Shown here piece after piece: positions 34,303 to 42,277 of a stretch of 64,000 nt of DNA. Both the position numbers and the translations under genes were made by a program. The notes beneath the pieces are model-generated. The model was not told the DNA's origin. It saw nothing but the letters and a program-made list of their open reading frames with translations, and searched no databases. The stretch's first letter is position 1, and the number at the start of each line of letters is the position of its first letter. This DNA is from Desulfovibrio subterraneus (lineage in GTDB: Bacteria; Desulfobacterota; Desulfovibrionia; Desulfovibrionales; Desulfovibrionaceae), in contig NZ_BLVO01000016.1 of NCBI RefSeq assembly GCF_013340285.1, positions 1 through 64,000 on the forward strand, in the 5' to 3' direction.

Positions 34303-36006
34303 ATGACGACAGAAGTCTTGCTCGGTGTGCTCATCGAGCGTTTCGGGCTCATTGTGGCGGCAGCGTTTCTGCTGCTCTCCTTCCGTCCGCTGGAGCGTTT
34401 CGGCGGCAAGCATTCGTCTTCGTTGCAGACTGTCTTCTACATGTCCTTTTTCGGGCTGTTCGGCATTCTCGGCACCTACAGCGGCAACGACATTCATCAG
34501 TCCGTGGCTAACCTCCGTGCCATGGCCGTCATTACCGGCGGCCTGTTCGGCGGTCCCGTGGTGGGTGCCGGTGCCGGTCTTATTGCCGGCCTGCACAGAA
34601 ACCTCATAGACATCGGCGGCTTTTCCGCGGTTCCCTGCGGGCTTGCCACGTTTATCGAAGGGCTTGTGGCGGGCCTTGTGGCGCGCAAGCTGGGCGACGG
34701 GCTGGACTGGCGCGCGGCCGGTGCCATAGGCATTCTGGGCGAAACCCTGCATATGGGGCTGGTGTTGCTGCTTTCCCGTCCCTTTGAGGATGCCCTGCAT
34801 CTGGTCAAGATCATCGGCATGCCCATGGTTGTGGTGAATACGCTGGGCGCCATTCTGTTCGTGCAGATCATCAGCCTGGTATTCAAGGACCGCGAAAAGC
34901 GCGATTCCGACATGGCGGAGCAGATTCTCTCCATTGCCAACCAGACGGTTTCGCACCTGCGCGGCGGGCTGAATGCAGCTTCGGCGCGCGAGACGGCCCG
35001 CATCATCTATGACCGTATTCCCATCTCTGCCGTATCCATTACCGACGACGTGGCCGTGCTGGCACATATCGGCATCGGAGACGACCATCACACCACCGGC
35101 TGTGATATCAGGACGCTTGGCACGCGGCGGGTACTGGAAACGGGCGAACCACTTCTGCTGAACGGGCCGGAAGACATAGGCTGCCATTTCAAGTCCTGCC
35201 CGTTGTATTCGGGCATTGTGGTGCCGCTTCGCAAGGGCGAGCGCATCATCGGCACGCTCAAGTTCTACGGCTCAAAGGAAGACCCTCTGGACCGCATACG
35301 CTTTGAGCTGGCCAAGGGTCTGGGGAGCCTCTTCTCGACGCAGCTGGAGCTTGAAGACCTGCACCTGCAGACGCGCATGCTGGCCCATGCCGAAATCCGC
35401 CGCCTGCAGGCACAGATAAATCCGCATTTCTTGTTCAACTCGCTGAACACCATTGCGGCGTTCTGCCGTACCAACTCGGACAAGGCCCGCGAACTGCTGC
35501 TGGACCTTTCGCGCTACATGCGCCGCAATCTTGATTCCAGCCGCGGGTTCATTCCCCTTTCCGATGAACTGGAACAGGTGCAGTCGTACCTTGCCATTGA
35601 GCAGGCACGTTTCGGCGACCGCATCCGCGTGCAGATGGATGTGGCACCCGGCTGCGAAAGCTGGCCGGTTCCGCCGCTGCTGATTCAGCCCATTGTGGAA
35701 AACGGCGTGAAGCACGGCATTGCCCGTAGAGAAGAAGGGGGGCTGATTCAGCTTTCCATCTCCCGTCAGGGCGACGAGCTGTGTGTGGCCGTGCTGGACA
35801 ACGGTGTGGGCATGGCTCCCGAACAGGTGGAGCACCTCATCACCCCGCGGACCATGGAGTCCGCATCCGAGGGGATAGGCGTCATGAACTGCCACCAGCG
35901 GCTGGCGCAGATGTTCGGGCCGGAATATGGTCTGCACATAGACAGCCTGCCCGGACAGGGCACGCAGGTGCTGTTCCGCATCCCCAGAGCGCCTGTGTTG
36001 CAGTAG
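34303..36006 (+). CDS. LytS-type membrane sensor histidine kinase
   Basis: 567 residues. The first about 190 form the 5TMR_LYT membrane sensor (FFGLFGILGTYSGNDIHQSV, GGPVVGAGAGLIAGLHR), residues about 220-350 a GAF-like domain, and the rest a HisKA_7TM/LytS kinase core with phosphoacceptor His375 in QINPHFLFNSLNT and ATPase boxes PIVENGVKHG and DNGVGM. It pairs with the LytTR regulator upstream (YpdAB/BtsSR-like). The ligand is unknown; relatives respond to pyruvate or membrane potential. Confidence 0.93.
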   Translation: MTTEVLLGVLIERFGLIVAAAFLLLSFRPLERFGGKHSSSLQTVFYMSFFGLFGILGTYSGNDIHQSVANLRAMAVITGGLFGGPVVGAGAGLIAGLHRNLIDIGGFSAVPCGLATFIEGLVAGLVARKLGDGLDWRAAGAIGILGETLHMGLVLLLSRPFEDALHLVKIIGMPMVVVNTLGAILFVQIISLVFKDREKRDSDMAEQILSIANQTVSHLRGGLNAASARETARIIYDRIPISAVSITDDVAVLAHIGIGDDHHTTGCDIRTLGTRRVLETGEPLLLNGPEDIGCHFKSCPLYSGIVVPLRKGERIIGTLKFYGSKEDPLDRIRFELAKGLGSLFSTQLELEDLHLQTRMLAHAEIRRLQAQINPHFLFNSLNTIAAFCRTNSDKARELLLDLSRYMRRNLDSSRGFIPLSDELEQVQSYLAIEQARFGDRIRVQMDVAPGCESWPVPPLLIQPIVENGVKHGIARREEGGLIQLSISRQGDELCVAVLDNGVGMAPEQVEHLITPRTMESASEGIGVMNCHQRLAQMFGPEYGLHIDSLPGQGTQVLFRIPRAPVLQ

Positions 36007-36114
36007 CTGGTCGGCTATTGTAAGGTATGCTGGTTGTTCTGGCGGCTGTTCTTGAAACGGTCGATTTTTCGGGGGGCGGGGGCTCACTCTGTAACTGTCA
36101 GTGTCGGTGGTGCG

Positions 36115-36531
36115 ATGTCGTATATTGAATGGTCCGACGAGCTGAGTGTCGGGTATGCGCAGTTGGATGCGCAGCACAAAGTAATGCTGGAAATCATAAA
36201 CGAGCTGTTTGATAGCGTCTCCCACGGAGCAGGCTGGGCCGCCATGGCACTTATCGGTGTGAGGTTGATGGAATATTCGCAGGTTCACTTCGATGCGGAA
36301 GAGGAGCTGATGCGGGCGTGCGATTTTCCCGGTCTTGCGCTGCACCAGCAGGAACACATTCGCTTTATGGAAAAGATCCGCGATTTCATGGTCGCGGTAG
36401 AAGAAGGGCAGTCTACCGGCATGCTGCCCATGGAACTCTTTCATTTTCTGCAATCATGGCTGGCGGAGCACATAATGCGCATGGACAAGGAGTATAGTGT
36501 GTATTGCAGGACGCATCAGGGGGCGGCGTAA
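36115..36531 (+). CDS. bacteriohemerythrin
   Basis: A 138-residue four-helix O2-binding protein with a di-iron site. All seven ligands are present: His21 (DAQHK), His58 and Glu62 (HFDAEEE), His77 and His81 (HQQEH), His119 and Asp124 (EHIMRMD). ATG 36115 gives the normal length; upstream codons in frame have no family similarity. In anaerobes these proteins scavenge or deliver oxygen. It directly precedes, with the stop abutting the start, the exonuclease III gene, perhaps a common oxidative-damage unit. Confidence 0.93.
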   Translation: MSYIEWSDELSVGYAQLDAQHKVMLEIINELFDSVSHGAGWAAMALIGVRLMEYSQVHFDAEEELMRACDFPGLALHQQEHIRFMEKIRDFMVAVEEGQSTGMLPMELFHFLQSWLAEHIMRMDKEYSVYCRTHQGAA

Positions 36532-37299
36532 ATGCGGTTTGCCTCATGGAACGTGAACGGCTTCAGGGCGGTGAGCAAGAAGCCTGAATGGGATTGGTTC
36601 CGCACCTGCGGGGCCGATGTGGTGGGCCTGCAGGAAACCAAGGCCACGCCCGAGCAGGTGGAAGAAGAGCACAGAAACCCGCAGGGCTTTCACAGCTACT
36701 GGTTCGCCTCCGAGGTGAAGAAGGGCTATTCCGGCACGGCGGTGTTTTCCCGCGTCGAGCCGCTGGCCGTAAATTTTGACCTGCCGCATGCCGACTATCG
36801 CGGCGAAGGCCGGGTCATCCATCTGGAATTCGAGCGTATCCACTATTTCAATATCTACTTCCCCAACGGGCAGTCCGGTGACGACCGTCTGGAATACAAG
36901 CTCGGGTTCTACGACGCCTTTCTCGACCATGCGGAATCGCTGCGCAAGTCAAAGCCCATTGTGGTGTGCGGCGACTTCAACACCGCCCATTATCCCATAG
37001 ACCTTGCGCGGCCCAAGCAGAACGAAGGCACTTCCGGCTTTCTGCCCATTGAACGGGCATGGATGGATAAGCTCGTGGCCCACGGCTACACGGATACCTT
37101 CCGCCTCAAGCATCCCGGCGAAGCCGACATGTATTCGTGGTGGTCGTACCGGCTCAAGGCTCGCGAAAAGAACGTGGGCTGGCGTATTGACTATTTCTTC
37201 GTGTCCAACGAGCTGGACGGTGCCGTGCGTGATGCATGGATAGAGATGGACCAGCACGGTTCGGACCACTGCCCCGTGTGGCTTGATCTGGATATCTAG
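36532..37299 (+). CDS. xth: exodeoxyribonuclease III / AP endonuclease
   Basis: 255 residues of the EEP nuclease family for base-excision repair. Motifs: the N-terminal MRFASWNVNGFRAV, LQETKA with the metal-binding glutamate, GDFNTAH, the WRIDYFF segment and the C-terminal SDHCPVWLDLDI with the catalytic histidine. It begins at the base after the hemerythrin stop. Followed by a strong terminator. Confidence 0.95.
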   Translation: MRFASWNVNGFRAVSKKPEWDWFRTCGADVVGLQETKATPEQVEEEHRNPQGFHSYWFASEVKKGYSGTAVFSRVEPLAVNFDLPHADYRGEGRVIHLEFERIHYFNIYFPNGQSGDDRLEYKLGFYDAFLDHAESLRKSKPIVVCGDFNTAHYPIDLARPKQNEGTSGFLPIERAWMDKLVAHGYTDTFRLKHPGEADMYSWWSYRLKAREKNVGWRIDYFFVSNELDGAVRDAWIEMDQHGSDHCPVWLDLDI

Positions 37300-37334
37300 C
37301 GGCGCGTTGCGCCGTCAGGGCAGGAATACAAACG

Positions 37335-37374
37335 AAAACCGCACCGGTTGCCGCTGAGCAGCCGGTGCGGTTTT
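37335..37374. terminator. bidirectional terminator
   Basis: AAAACCGCACCGG (37335-37347) pairs with CCGGTGCGGTTTT (37362-37374). It can terminate xth on the plus strand and the small minus-strand gene. Confidence 0.85.
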
Positions 37375-37439
37375 GCTATGTGAAGGAGGTAGTATCTAAT
37401 TCGTCGTAGTAAGCGAGGCTTCGGACAGAGCGGTTAGCT

Positions 37440-37652
37440 CTAGCAGTGGCACATTCCGTTGATATCGCAGCCATGGTGTCCGGCGCGGCGGGCATGCTTG
37501 CCAGCGGGCAGGCCGGAGCCGAATGCGTCCAGCGCGGATGCAAAGGCAGGCTGCACGGGGCGGGCGTTGTTGTCATGTGCGTGGTGAAGACCGTTGCCGA
37601 ATGCGTCCAGCGCGGACGCGAAACTGGGGGAATTCTGAACGTTGTTGTTCAT
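37440..37652 (-). CDS. small duplicated peptide with Cys/His-rich C-terminus
   Basis: 70 residues from ATG 37652, with GAGGA 8 nt upstream. The sequence holds two copies of the segment FASALDAFGxGL (residues about 10-21 and 36-47), separated by a His/Asn-rich spacer. It ends in HHGCDINGMCHC, three cysteines with adjacent histidines. The layout recalls either a leader/core peptide (RiPP precursor-like) or a small metal-binding protein. No modifying enzyme lies next to it. I recognise no family. Coding status is supported by the internal repeat at protein level and the ribosome site; a longer start (84 residues) exists. Confidence 0.55.
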   Translation of the reverse strand: MNNNVQNSPSFASALDAFGNGLHHAHDNNARPVQPAFASALDAFGSGLPAGKHARRAGHHGCDINGMCHC

Positions 37653-37974
37653 GATTGCATCCTCATCGTCTGAATGTTGAAAGACCGTTTGCATGGGTTG
37701 CCATGCGAGCCTGTAACCGTTTCAGCGAGGAGCGCGGAGCGTTGAGCGGAGGACTTCTTCAGATGGTTGCCTGAAGGTTTCCCGCAGGGATGATTCCATC
37801 CCCTGATGAACCGTTGTCGCTCTGGTTCTTCGTCGTTGAATATAATTTGAGCACTCAAACAGGATTTGTAAAGGGGGTAGCGTGAAAATATTTTTCGGAG
37901 CAGGTGCGGACGGGGGATGAGGCTTGCTATGGACCAGAATGTGGACTAAATTATGGTCAAAGAGTGAGGTTGTC
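37653..37974. other. intergenic region without recognised gene
   Basis: Between the small peptide gene and the antitoxin. The right part (37930-37960) has TGGACC, TGGACT and TGGTCA words that could be antitoxin operators. Reverse-strand open frames here have no family similarity and no ribosome site. Confidence 0.5.
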
Positions 37975-38262
37975 ATGAAACTCAGCGAATCCGTAAAGCC
38001 CGTGAGCTATGTGAAAGCGCATGCCTCGGAGATTATCCGCAAAGTCAGCGAAGAGCAGGCCGCACCTGTCGTGATAACGCAGAATGGCGAAGCCAAGGCC
38101 GTGCTCATGGGTATTCAGGAATATGAGCAGATGCAGGAAAGCCTTGCCATGCTCAAGCTTGTCGCCATGAGCGCCAAGGATATCGAAGAAGGGCGGACAG
38201 TCTCCGTGGACGATGCCTTTGCCGCTGCACGGGGGCGTCTTGGCAAGCGGGGGCGTAAGTGA
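37975..38262 (+). CDS. Phd/YefM-family antitoxin
   Basis: 95 residues from ATG 37975, with GAGG upstream. The N-terminal Phd fold SVKPVSYVKAHASEIIRKV and APVVITQNGEAKAVLMGIQEYEQMQ are typical of the family; the C-terminus would bind the toxin. It overlaps the toxin start by 4 bp (GTGA). It likely autoregulates the pair through the upstream repeated TGG words. Confidence 0.92.
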   Translation: MKLSESVKPVSYVKAHASEIIRKVSEEQAAPVVITQNGEAKAVLMGIQEYEQMQESLAMLKLVAMSAKDIEEGRTVSVDDAFAAARGRLGKRGRK

Positions 38263-38585
38263 AGCGTTATGCTCTTGAGATCACGGTCCATGCGCAGGAC
38301 GATTTGGGAGACATTGGCGAGTATATAGAATCGCGCGATGGTGAAGAGCAGGCTCATGCAGTGCTTGATAGCCTGCTTGAGGCTGTTCACTCGCTGCAAT
38401 CTCTGCCGGAGCGGGGGAATCATCCTCCGGAAATGAAGCGCCTTGGGCTCACCGGAGTGCGGGAGCTGCACGTCATGTCTTACCGGGTGCTGTATCAGAT
38501 AGCCGCCGGCACCGTATATGTCGTCGCGTTTATCAGTGCCAGAAGGGATGTGCAGGCACAGTTGTCCGAGCGGCTGCTGCGGTGA
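38259..38585 (+). CDS. RelE/ParE-family toxin
   Basis: 108 residues from GTG 38259, overlapping the antitoxin stop. The family features are ITVHAQDDLGDIGEYIES (helical N-terminal hairpin), LPERGNHPPEMKRLG and YRVLYQIAAGTVYVVAFISARRD. It could cleave mRNA at the ribosome or poison gyrase; sequence does not settle which. A stability module. GC content is close to the core genome. Confidence 0.9.
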   Translation: MKRYALEITVHAQDDLGDIGEYIESRDGEEQAHAVLDSLLEAVHSLQSLPERGNHPPEMKRLGLTGVRELHVMSYRVLYQIAAGTVYVVAFISARRDVQAQLSERLLR

Positions 38586-38691
38586 AAACAAAACGGGCAG
38601 GTTAATGACAAACCCTCGTTTTCAGTAAAACTGTATTCCCGTTAAGCCGGAACCGAGGTTCGAAAACGGATTTTCATCGCTTATACGAGGT

Positions 38692-38712
38692 GCAGGAACG
38701 TTAGGTTCCTGC
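38692..38712. repeat. hairpin in spacer after the toxin gene
   Basis: GCAGGAAC (38692-38699), GTTAG, GTTCCTGC (38705-38712). The surrounding spacer 38586-38760 also has a small GAACCGAGGTTC palindrome and no gene. Confidence 0.5.
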
Positions 38713-38760
38713 CCGGCGGAGCCAAAAAATACCAGAAATGACTTTGTCAGCAGTCTGAAT

Positions 38761-38789
38761 AAAACGGGCAGGTTCACACCTGCCCGTTT
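38761..38789 (-). terminator. terminator of the flx-hdr operon
   Basis: AAACGGGCAGG (38762-38772) and CCTGCCCGTTT (38779-38789), with a T-rich 3' side on the minus strand, 35 bp after the flxA stop. Confidence 0.85.
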
Positions 38790-38823
38790 GCATTTCATCT
38801 TATCTAGCCTTACGGCTCCGCCG

Positions 38824-39663
38824 CTAATACTCCAGCGGCAACTCGTCCAGCTCGGCCTTGCTGAACACGGGGCCGTCCTTGCAGACGTATTGATGGCCGA
38901 CATTGCAGCGGCCGCAGATGCCTATGCCGCACTTCATGCGGTTTTCCAGCGACAAAAAAATCTGGTCGCTCTTCCAGCCGCACTTATCCAGCACGGGCTG
39001 GGTGAATTTGATCATCACGGGCGGGCCGCAGACAAGGGCTATGGCGTTGTCCGGCTTGGGGGCCAGACGTTCCACCACGGCGGGTACGAAGCCGGTAAGC
39101 CCGCTCCAGCCGGGAAACTCGCGGTCCACGGTAACGTGACACCGCACGCCGCCCGTTTTCTGCCACGCTTCCATCTCTTCACGATACAGCAGCATGCCGG
39201 GGGTGCGGGCACCGTAGATGAAGTCTATCTCACCGAAGCGGGAACGGTTTTTGGGGTCCTGCAGCCACACCATGGTGGAGCGCAACGTGGTCACAGCATA
39301 GCCGCCCGCGATGATGACAAGGTTCTTGCCCTCGTTCTGATCAAGCGGATACCAGTTGCCCATGGGGCCGCGCACGCCCATCACGTCGCCTGTCTGCATG
39401 TCGTGCAGCCGCGAGGTCACACTGCCTGCACGGAATACCGTAAAAAGGAGCTTGTTGCCCTCTGTGGGGCTCGAAGCGATGCCGATGGGACTCTCACCCA
39501 ACCCTGGGATGGAAAGCTCCGCAAACTGGCCGGGATGGTATGCAAAGGCTTTGGCGTCCTTTTCATGCAGAAACTCTAACTCGAAGGTCCGCAGGCTCTT
39601 GTCCTCGGTTTCCACGCGCACATCCGAGATGCGCACGGGATAGGGCAGATAGGGATTCAGCAT
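38824..39663 (-). CDS. flxA: FlxA-like FAD/NAD-binding oxidoreductase subunit
   Basis: 279 residues from ATG 39663 (GGAGG upstream), similar to the gamma subunit of sulfhydrogenase and AsrB. FAD-binding HPGQFAELSIPG and SPIGIASSPT, an NAD-binding GPMGNWYPL and IIAGGYAVTTLRS segment, and a C-terminal 2Fe-2S-type cysteine cluster, MKCGIGICGRCNVG with a later Cys. It likely accepts electrons from NADH and passes them via FlxB/FlxC and the MvhD-like subunit to HdrA. Last gene of the operon, 2 bp after flxB. Confidence 0.88.
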   Translation of the reverse strand: MLNPYLPYPVRISDVRVETEDKSLRTFELEFLHEKDAKAFAYHPGQFAELSIPGLGESPIGIASSPTEGNKLLFTVFRAGSVTSRLHDMQTGDVMGVRGPMGNWYPLDQNEGKNLVIIAGGYAVTTLRSTMVWLQDPKNRSRFGEIDFIYGARTPGMLLYREEMEAWQKTGGVRCHVTVDREFPGWSGLTGFVPAVVERLAPKPDNAIALVCGPPVMIKFTQPVLDKCGWKSDQIFLSLENRMKCGIGICGRCNVGHQYVCKDGPVFSKAELDELPLEY

Positions 39664-39665
39664 GG

Positions 39666-40733
39666 CTATACCTCCTGCCCTTCGGTTGCGGTGTCCGGAG
39701 CATTCATGGCGTTGATCACGTCGCGGATGTCGATGTTCACGGGGCACAGGCGCACGCAGCGCCCACAGCCCACGCAGCCAACCTCGCCGTCACGTTTCAT
39801 GGGGATGTACTTGTACTTATGCATGAAACGCTGGCGCACGCGGGCAATCTTCTTGCCTCTGGGGTTGTGGCCGGAGGTGTGCAGGGTGAACAGCGGGGCC
39901 ATGCAGAAATCCCAGTTACGCACACGGCGTCCGTTGCCGCCGCTGGCGGGCACTTCGTCCTGAATGTCAAAGCAGTGGCAGGTGGGACAGACAAAGGTGC
40001 AGGTGCCGCAGTTTATGCAGGTTTCGCACACCCGTTCCCAATAGGGCAGGTTGTACAGCTCCATCAGGCTGCGCTGTTCCACGTGCTGTGTGTCTATGGT
40101 CTTTTTCATGGCTGCTTCTGCCTGCTGCCGCTTGGTCTGGGCGGCCTTCACATCGGCTGCAGAGGCATCGGGCAGGGAGGCGGCAATGGCCTTGCCGCGT
40201 TCGGTAAGCGGCTTGAGAAGCAGCTGCACGCCAAGGTCCACCATCAGGATATCCAGTCCGACCTCATGGTGCGGGCCGCAGTTGGCTTCCAGACAGAAAC
40301 AGCTGGGGCAGGGCGAATTGCAGGCAAGGCCGATCATGACCGTGCGCTCGCGCTTGTCGCGCCAGTACACATCGTTGGTCTGCTCGTCCTGACAGAAGAT
40401 CATGTCCATGAAGGAAAGGCCCTTGCCGTCGCAGGGGCGCACGTTCAGCAGCACACGCTGTTCCGTATCCTGCTCCACGGGCTTGAGCACCATGGCGTCT
40501 TTGCCCTCGGCCTTGAAGCGCATCATGCATTCGCTCTGCGGAAACACGAAGTCCTTGGGCGACATGTCCGTGTTGACGAACTCGAAGGTGGGCGTCTCAT
40601 CCGCCTCAAGCACCTTCCAGACCATCTTGTTGGGTACCTTCTTGTCCCGCTTGGGGGCATAGACCGTATAGTCCTTGCGCAGCGCCTCTATGAATTCCGC
40701 GAGGCTGTCCTTGCTCAATATCTTGTGTTGCAC
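39666..40733 (-). CDS. flxB: FlxB-like 4Fe-4S protein (HydB/AsrA-like)
   Basis: 355 residues related to sulfhydrogenase beta and anaerobic sulfite reductase subunit A. Cysteine clusters include CNSPCPSCFCLEANC (midregion), CETCINCGTCTFVCPTCHC and CVGCGRCVRLCPVNIDI, giving several [4Fe-4S] centres. It bridges FlxA and FlxC electronically. Its start lies 9 bp after the flxC stop. Confidence 0.88.
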   Translation of the reverse strand: MQHKILSKDSLAEFIEALRKDYTVYAPKRDKKVPNKMVWKVLEADETPTFEFVNTDMSPKDFVFPQSECMMRFKAEGKDAMVLKPVEQDTEQRVLLNVRPCDGKGLSFMDMIFCQDEQTNDVYWRDKRERTVMIGLACNSPCPSCFCLEANCGPHHEVGLDILMVDLGVQLLLKPLTERGKAIAASLPDASAADVKAAQTKRQQAEAAMKKTIDTQHVEQRSLMELYNLPYWERVCETCINCGTCTFVCPTCHCFDIQDEVPASGGNGRRVRNWDFCMAPLFTLHTSGHNPRGKKIARVRQRFMHKYKYIPMKRDGEVGCVGCGRCVRLCPVNIDIRDVINAMNAPDTATEGQEV

Positions 40734-40742
40734 GGCGGCCTC

Positions 40743-41723
40743 CTACTTGAAGTGGTCTTCCGGATCGTCCGGCCTGTAGGTGGAAAGGGGCGGCTTGGTT
40801 TCGCAGTCCATGCCCGGTTCGTGGTTCCATTTGGCCCGCACGTCCTTTTCCAGCATGCTGGTCAGGCGGCGCATCTTGATGCCTTGCGGACAGGCCGATT
40901 CGCATGCGCCGCAGTCGGTGCAGCGTCCGGCACAGTGGAAGGCGCGCAGAATGTGGAAGGTCTGCACGTCGGCGGGGTCCTGCGTCTTGCCGCACCACTG
41001 GGGATTGGATTCGTCCACGAAACAGGTGGTGCAGTAGCACAGCGGGCACACATCGCGGCAGGCATAGCAGCGTATGCAGTCTTCGAAGTTCTTTGTGAAC
41101 TCCTCCCACCGGCGGTCGGTTTCAAAACGCGCCCACGGGGTCGCCACGGCGTTTATGTCGCCGCCTGCGGTTTCGGAAACAGGCTCCGTAACCACTTCGT
41201 CGGCACCCACGGGATTGCGGTGCATGCAGGTGTAACAGTTGTCACGCTTCACGTCGCGGCGCTTGATGACTTCCACAAAGCATTCGCGCACGGCATTGCA
41301 GCCGGAGACGGTGATCTCGCCCAGATCCTCTTCAGGATCGTTCTTCAGCAGCTCGATGTTGCGGCCCATGAGCTTGGCTTCGACCTTGCGCTGGTCGAGC
41401 ATGCCGATGCAGGGCACACCGATGATGTAGAGGTTGTCGCGGTCGATGCGCTTTTCGTGCACCAGCCCGTTCAGGTTGCGGGAAACGCAGCCCTGCGCCA
41501 CCACGGCCACGCGGTCCTTGCGGCCGGAGGCGATGGTGGCAAGGTTGCCGCCGCAGAAGCTGCTCCATATGAGCTTGTCGCAGTCTTCGGGCGTGTAGGC
41601 GATGAAGGGCTGGGCGCGCAGGGGAATGGTTCCCTGCATGTAACCGATGACCGCATCCACCTTGCCGGCTTCAAGAAGCCTGCGTGCGGCGGCGCGGATT
41701 GCTTCGGTGCGGGTCTTCATCAT
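40743..41723 (-). CDS. flxC: FlxC-like Fe-S protein
   Basis: 326 residues from ATG 41723 (AGGAGGAGC upstream). The N-terminal part resembles the FrhB/F420-hydrogenase beta-like fold; then come CYTCMHRNPVG, CIRCYACRDVCPLCYCTTC and CTDCGACESACPQGIKM, binding at least two [4Fe-4S] clusters. It relays electrons within the Flx complex. The gene begins 2 bp after the mvhD-like stop. A longer in-frame start overlaps the preceding gene and is rejected. Confidence 0.85.
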   Translation of the reverse strand: MMKTRTEAIRAAARRLLEAGKVDAVIGYMQGTIPLRAQPFIAYTPEDCDKLIWSSFCGGNLATIASGRKDRVAVVAQGCVSRNLNGLVHEKRIDRDNLYIIGVPCIGMLDQRKVEAKLMGRNIELLKNDPEEDLGEITVSGCNAVRECFVEVIKRRDVKRDNCYTCMHRNPVGADEVVTEPVSETAGGDINAVATPWARFETDRRWEEFTKNFEDCIRCYACRDVCPLCYCTTCFVDESNPQWCGKTQDPADVQTFHILRAFHCAGRCTDCGACESACPQGIKMRRLTSMLEKDVRAKWNHEPGMDCETKPPLSTYRPDDPEDHFK

Positions 41724-41725
41724 GG

Positions 41726-42250
41726 TCAGCTCCTCCTGCCTGCCGCTGCGTCGAGCGCCTCGAGGTCTTCGTAACACTCGTTCATGTAGTTGCAGGTGGG
41801 CACGGGCGGTATGCAGTCGTTGCACAGGTCCTTGACCAGCTTGGTATTGGGGCCGAGCTTGCGCACGGATTCCACCACGGTGATGGCCATCTGCTGGAAT
41901 TTTTCCGCTTCGGCGGATGATATCCACGAAAAGTGGATGCGGTCTTTTTCGATGCCGATGTATTCCAGCATGTCCTTGAACAGCTCAAGCCTGCGGCGGG
42001 AATGGTAGTTGCCGGTGCCGTAATGGCAGTCGCCGGGATGGCAGCCGGAAACCCAGATGCCGTCCGCGCCCTGACGCAGGGCATGGAGAATGAACTTGGG
42101 ACTCATGCGGCCCGTGCAGGGAATGCGCACGGCGCGGAAGCTTGCGGGATATTCCATGCGGCTCACCCCGGCGAGGTCGGCAGCACCGTAAGAGCACCAG
42201 TGGCAGAAAAAGGCCACAATGCGGGGTTCGTACAGTTCCAATTCTTTCAT
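41726..42250 (-). CDS. flxD: MvhD-like hydrogenase iron-sulfur subunit (FlxD)
   Basis: 174 residues of the MvhD family, which carries a 2Fe-2S cluster and delivers electrons to HdrA. Conserved elements are FFCHWCSYGAADLAGVSRM, RIPCTGRMSP, SGCHPGDCHYGTGNY and NDCIPPVPTCNYM. All cysteines are encoded as Cys, unlike its two upstream neighbours. It follows hdrA by 27 bp. Confidence 0.92.
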   Translation of the reverse strand: MKELELYEPRIVAFFCHWCSYGAADLAGVSRMEYPASFRAVRIPCTGRMSPKFILHALRQGADGIWVSGCHPGDCHYGTGNYHSRRRLELFKDMLEYIGIEKDRIHFSWISSAEAEKFQQMAITVVESVRKLGPNTKLVKDLCNDCIPPVPTCNYMNECYEDLEALDAAAGRRS

Positions 42251-42277
42251 GCAAACTCTCCTTGCGTCAGCCCGTGG

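Noticed and set aside
36034-36114. Longer bacteriohemerythrin start
   Set aside because: Extra residues have no family similarity and the ATG at 36115 matches the usual length.
37722-37976. 84-codon minus-strand frame before the antitoxin
   Set aside because: Overlaps the antitoxin start region and has no ribosome site or similarity.
39540-41774. 744-codon plus-strand frame opposite flxB/flxC
   Set aside because: Antisense shadow with biased composition.
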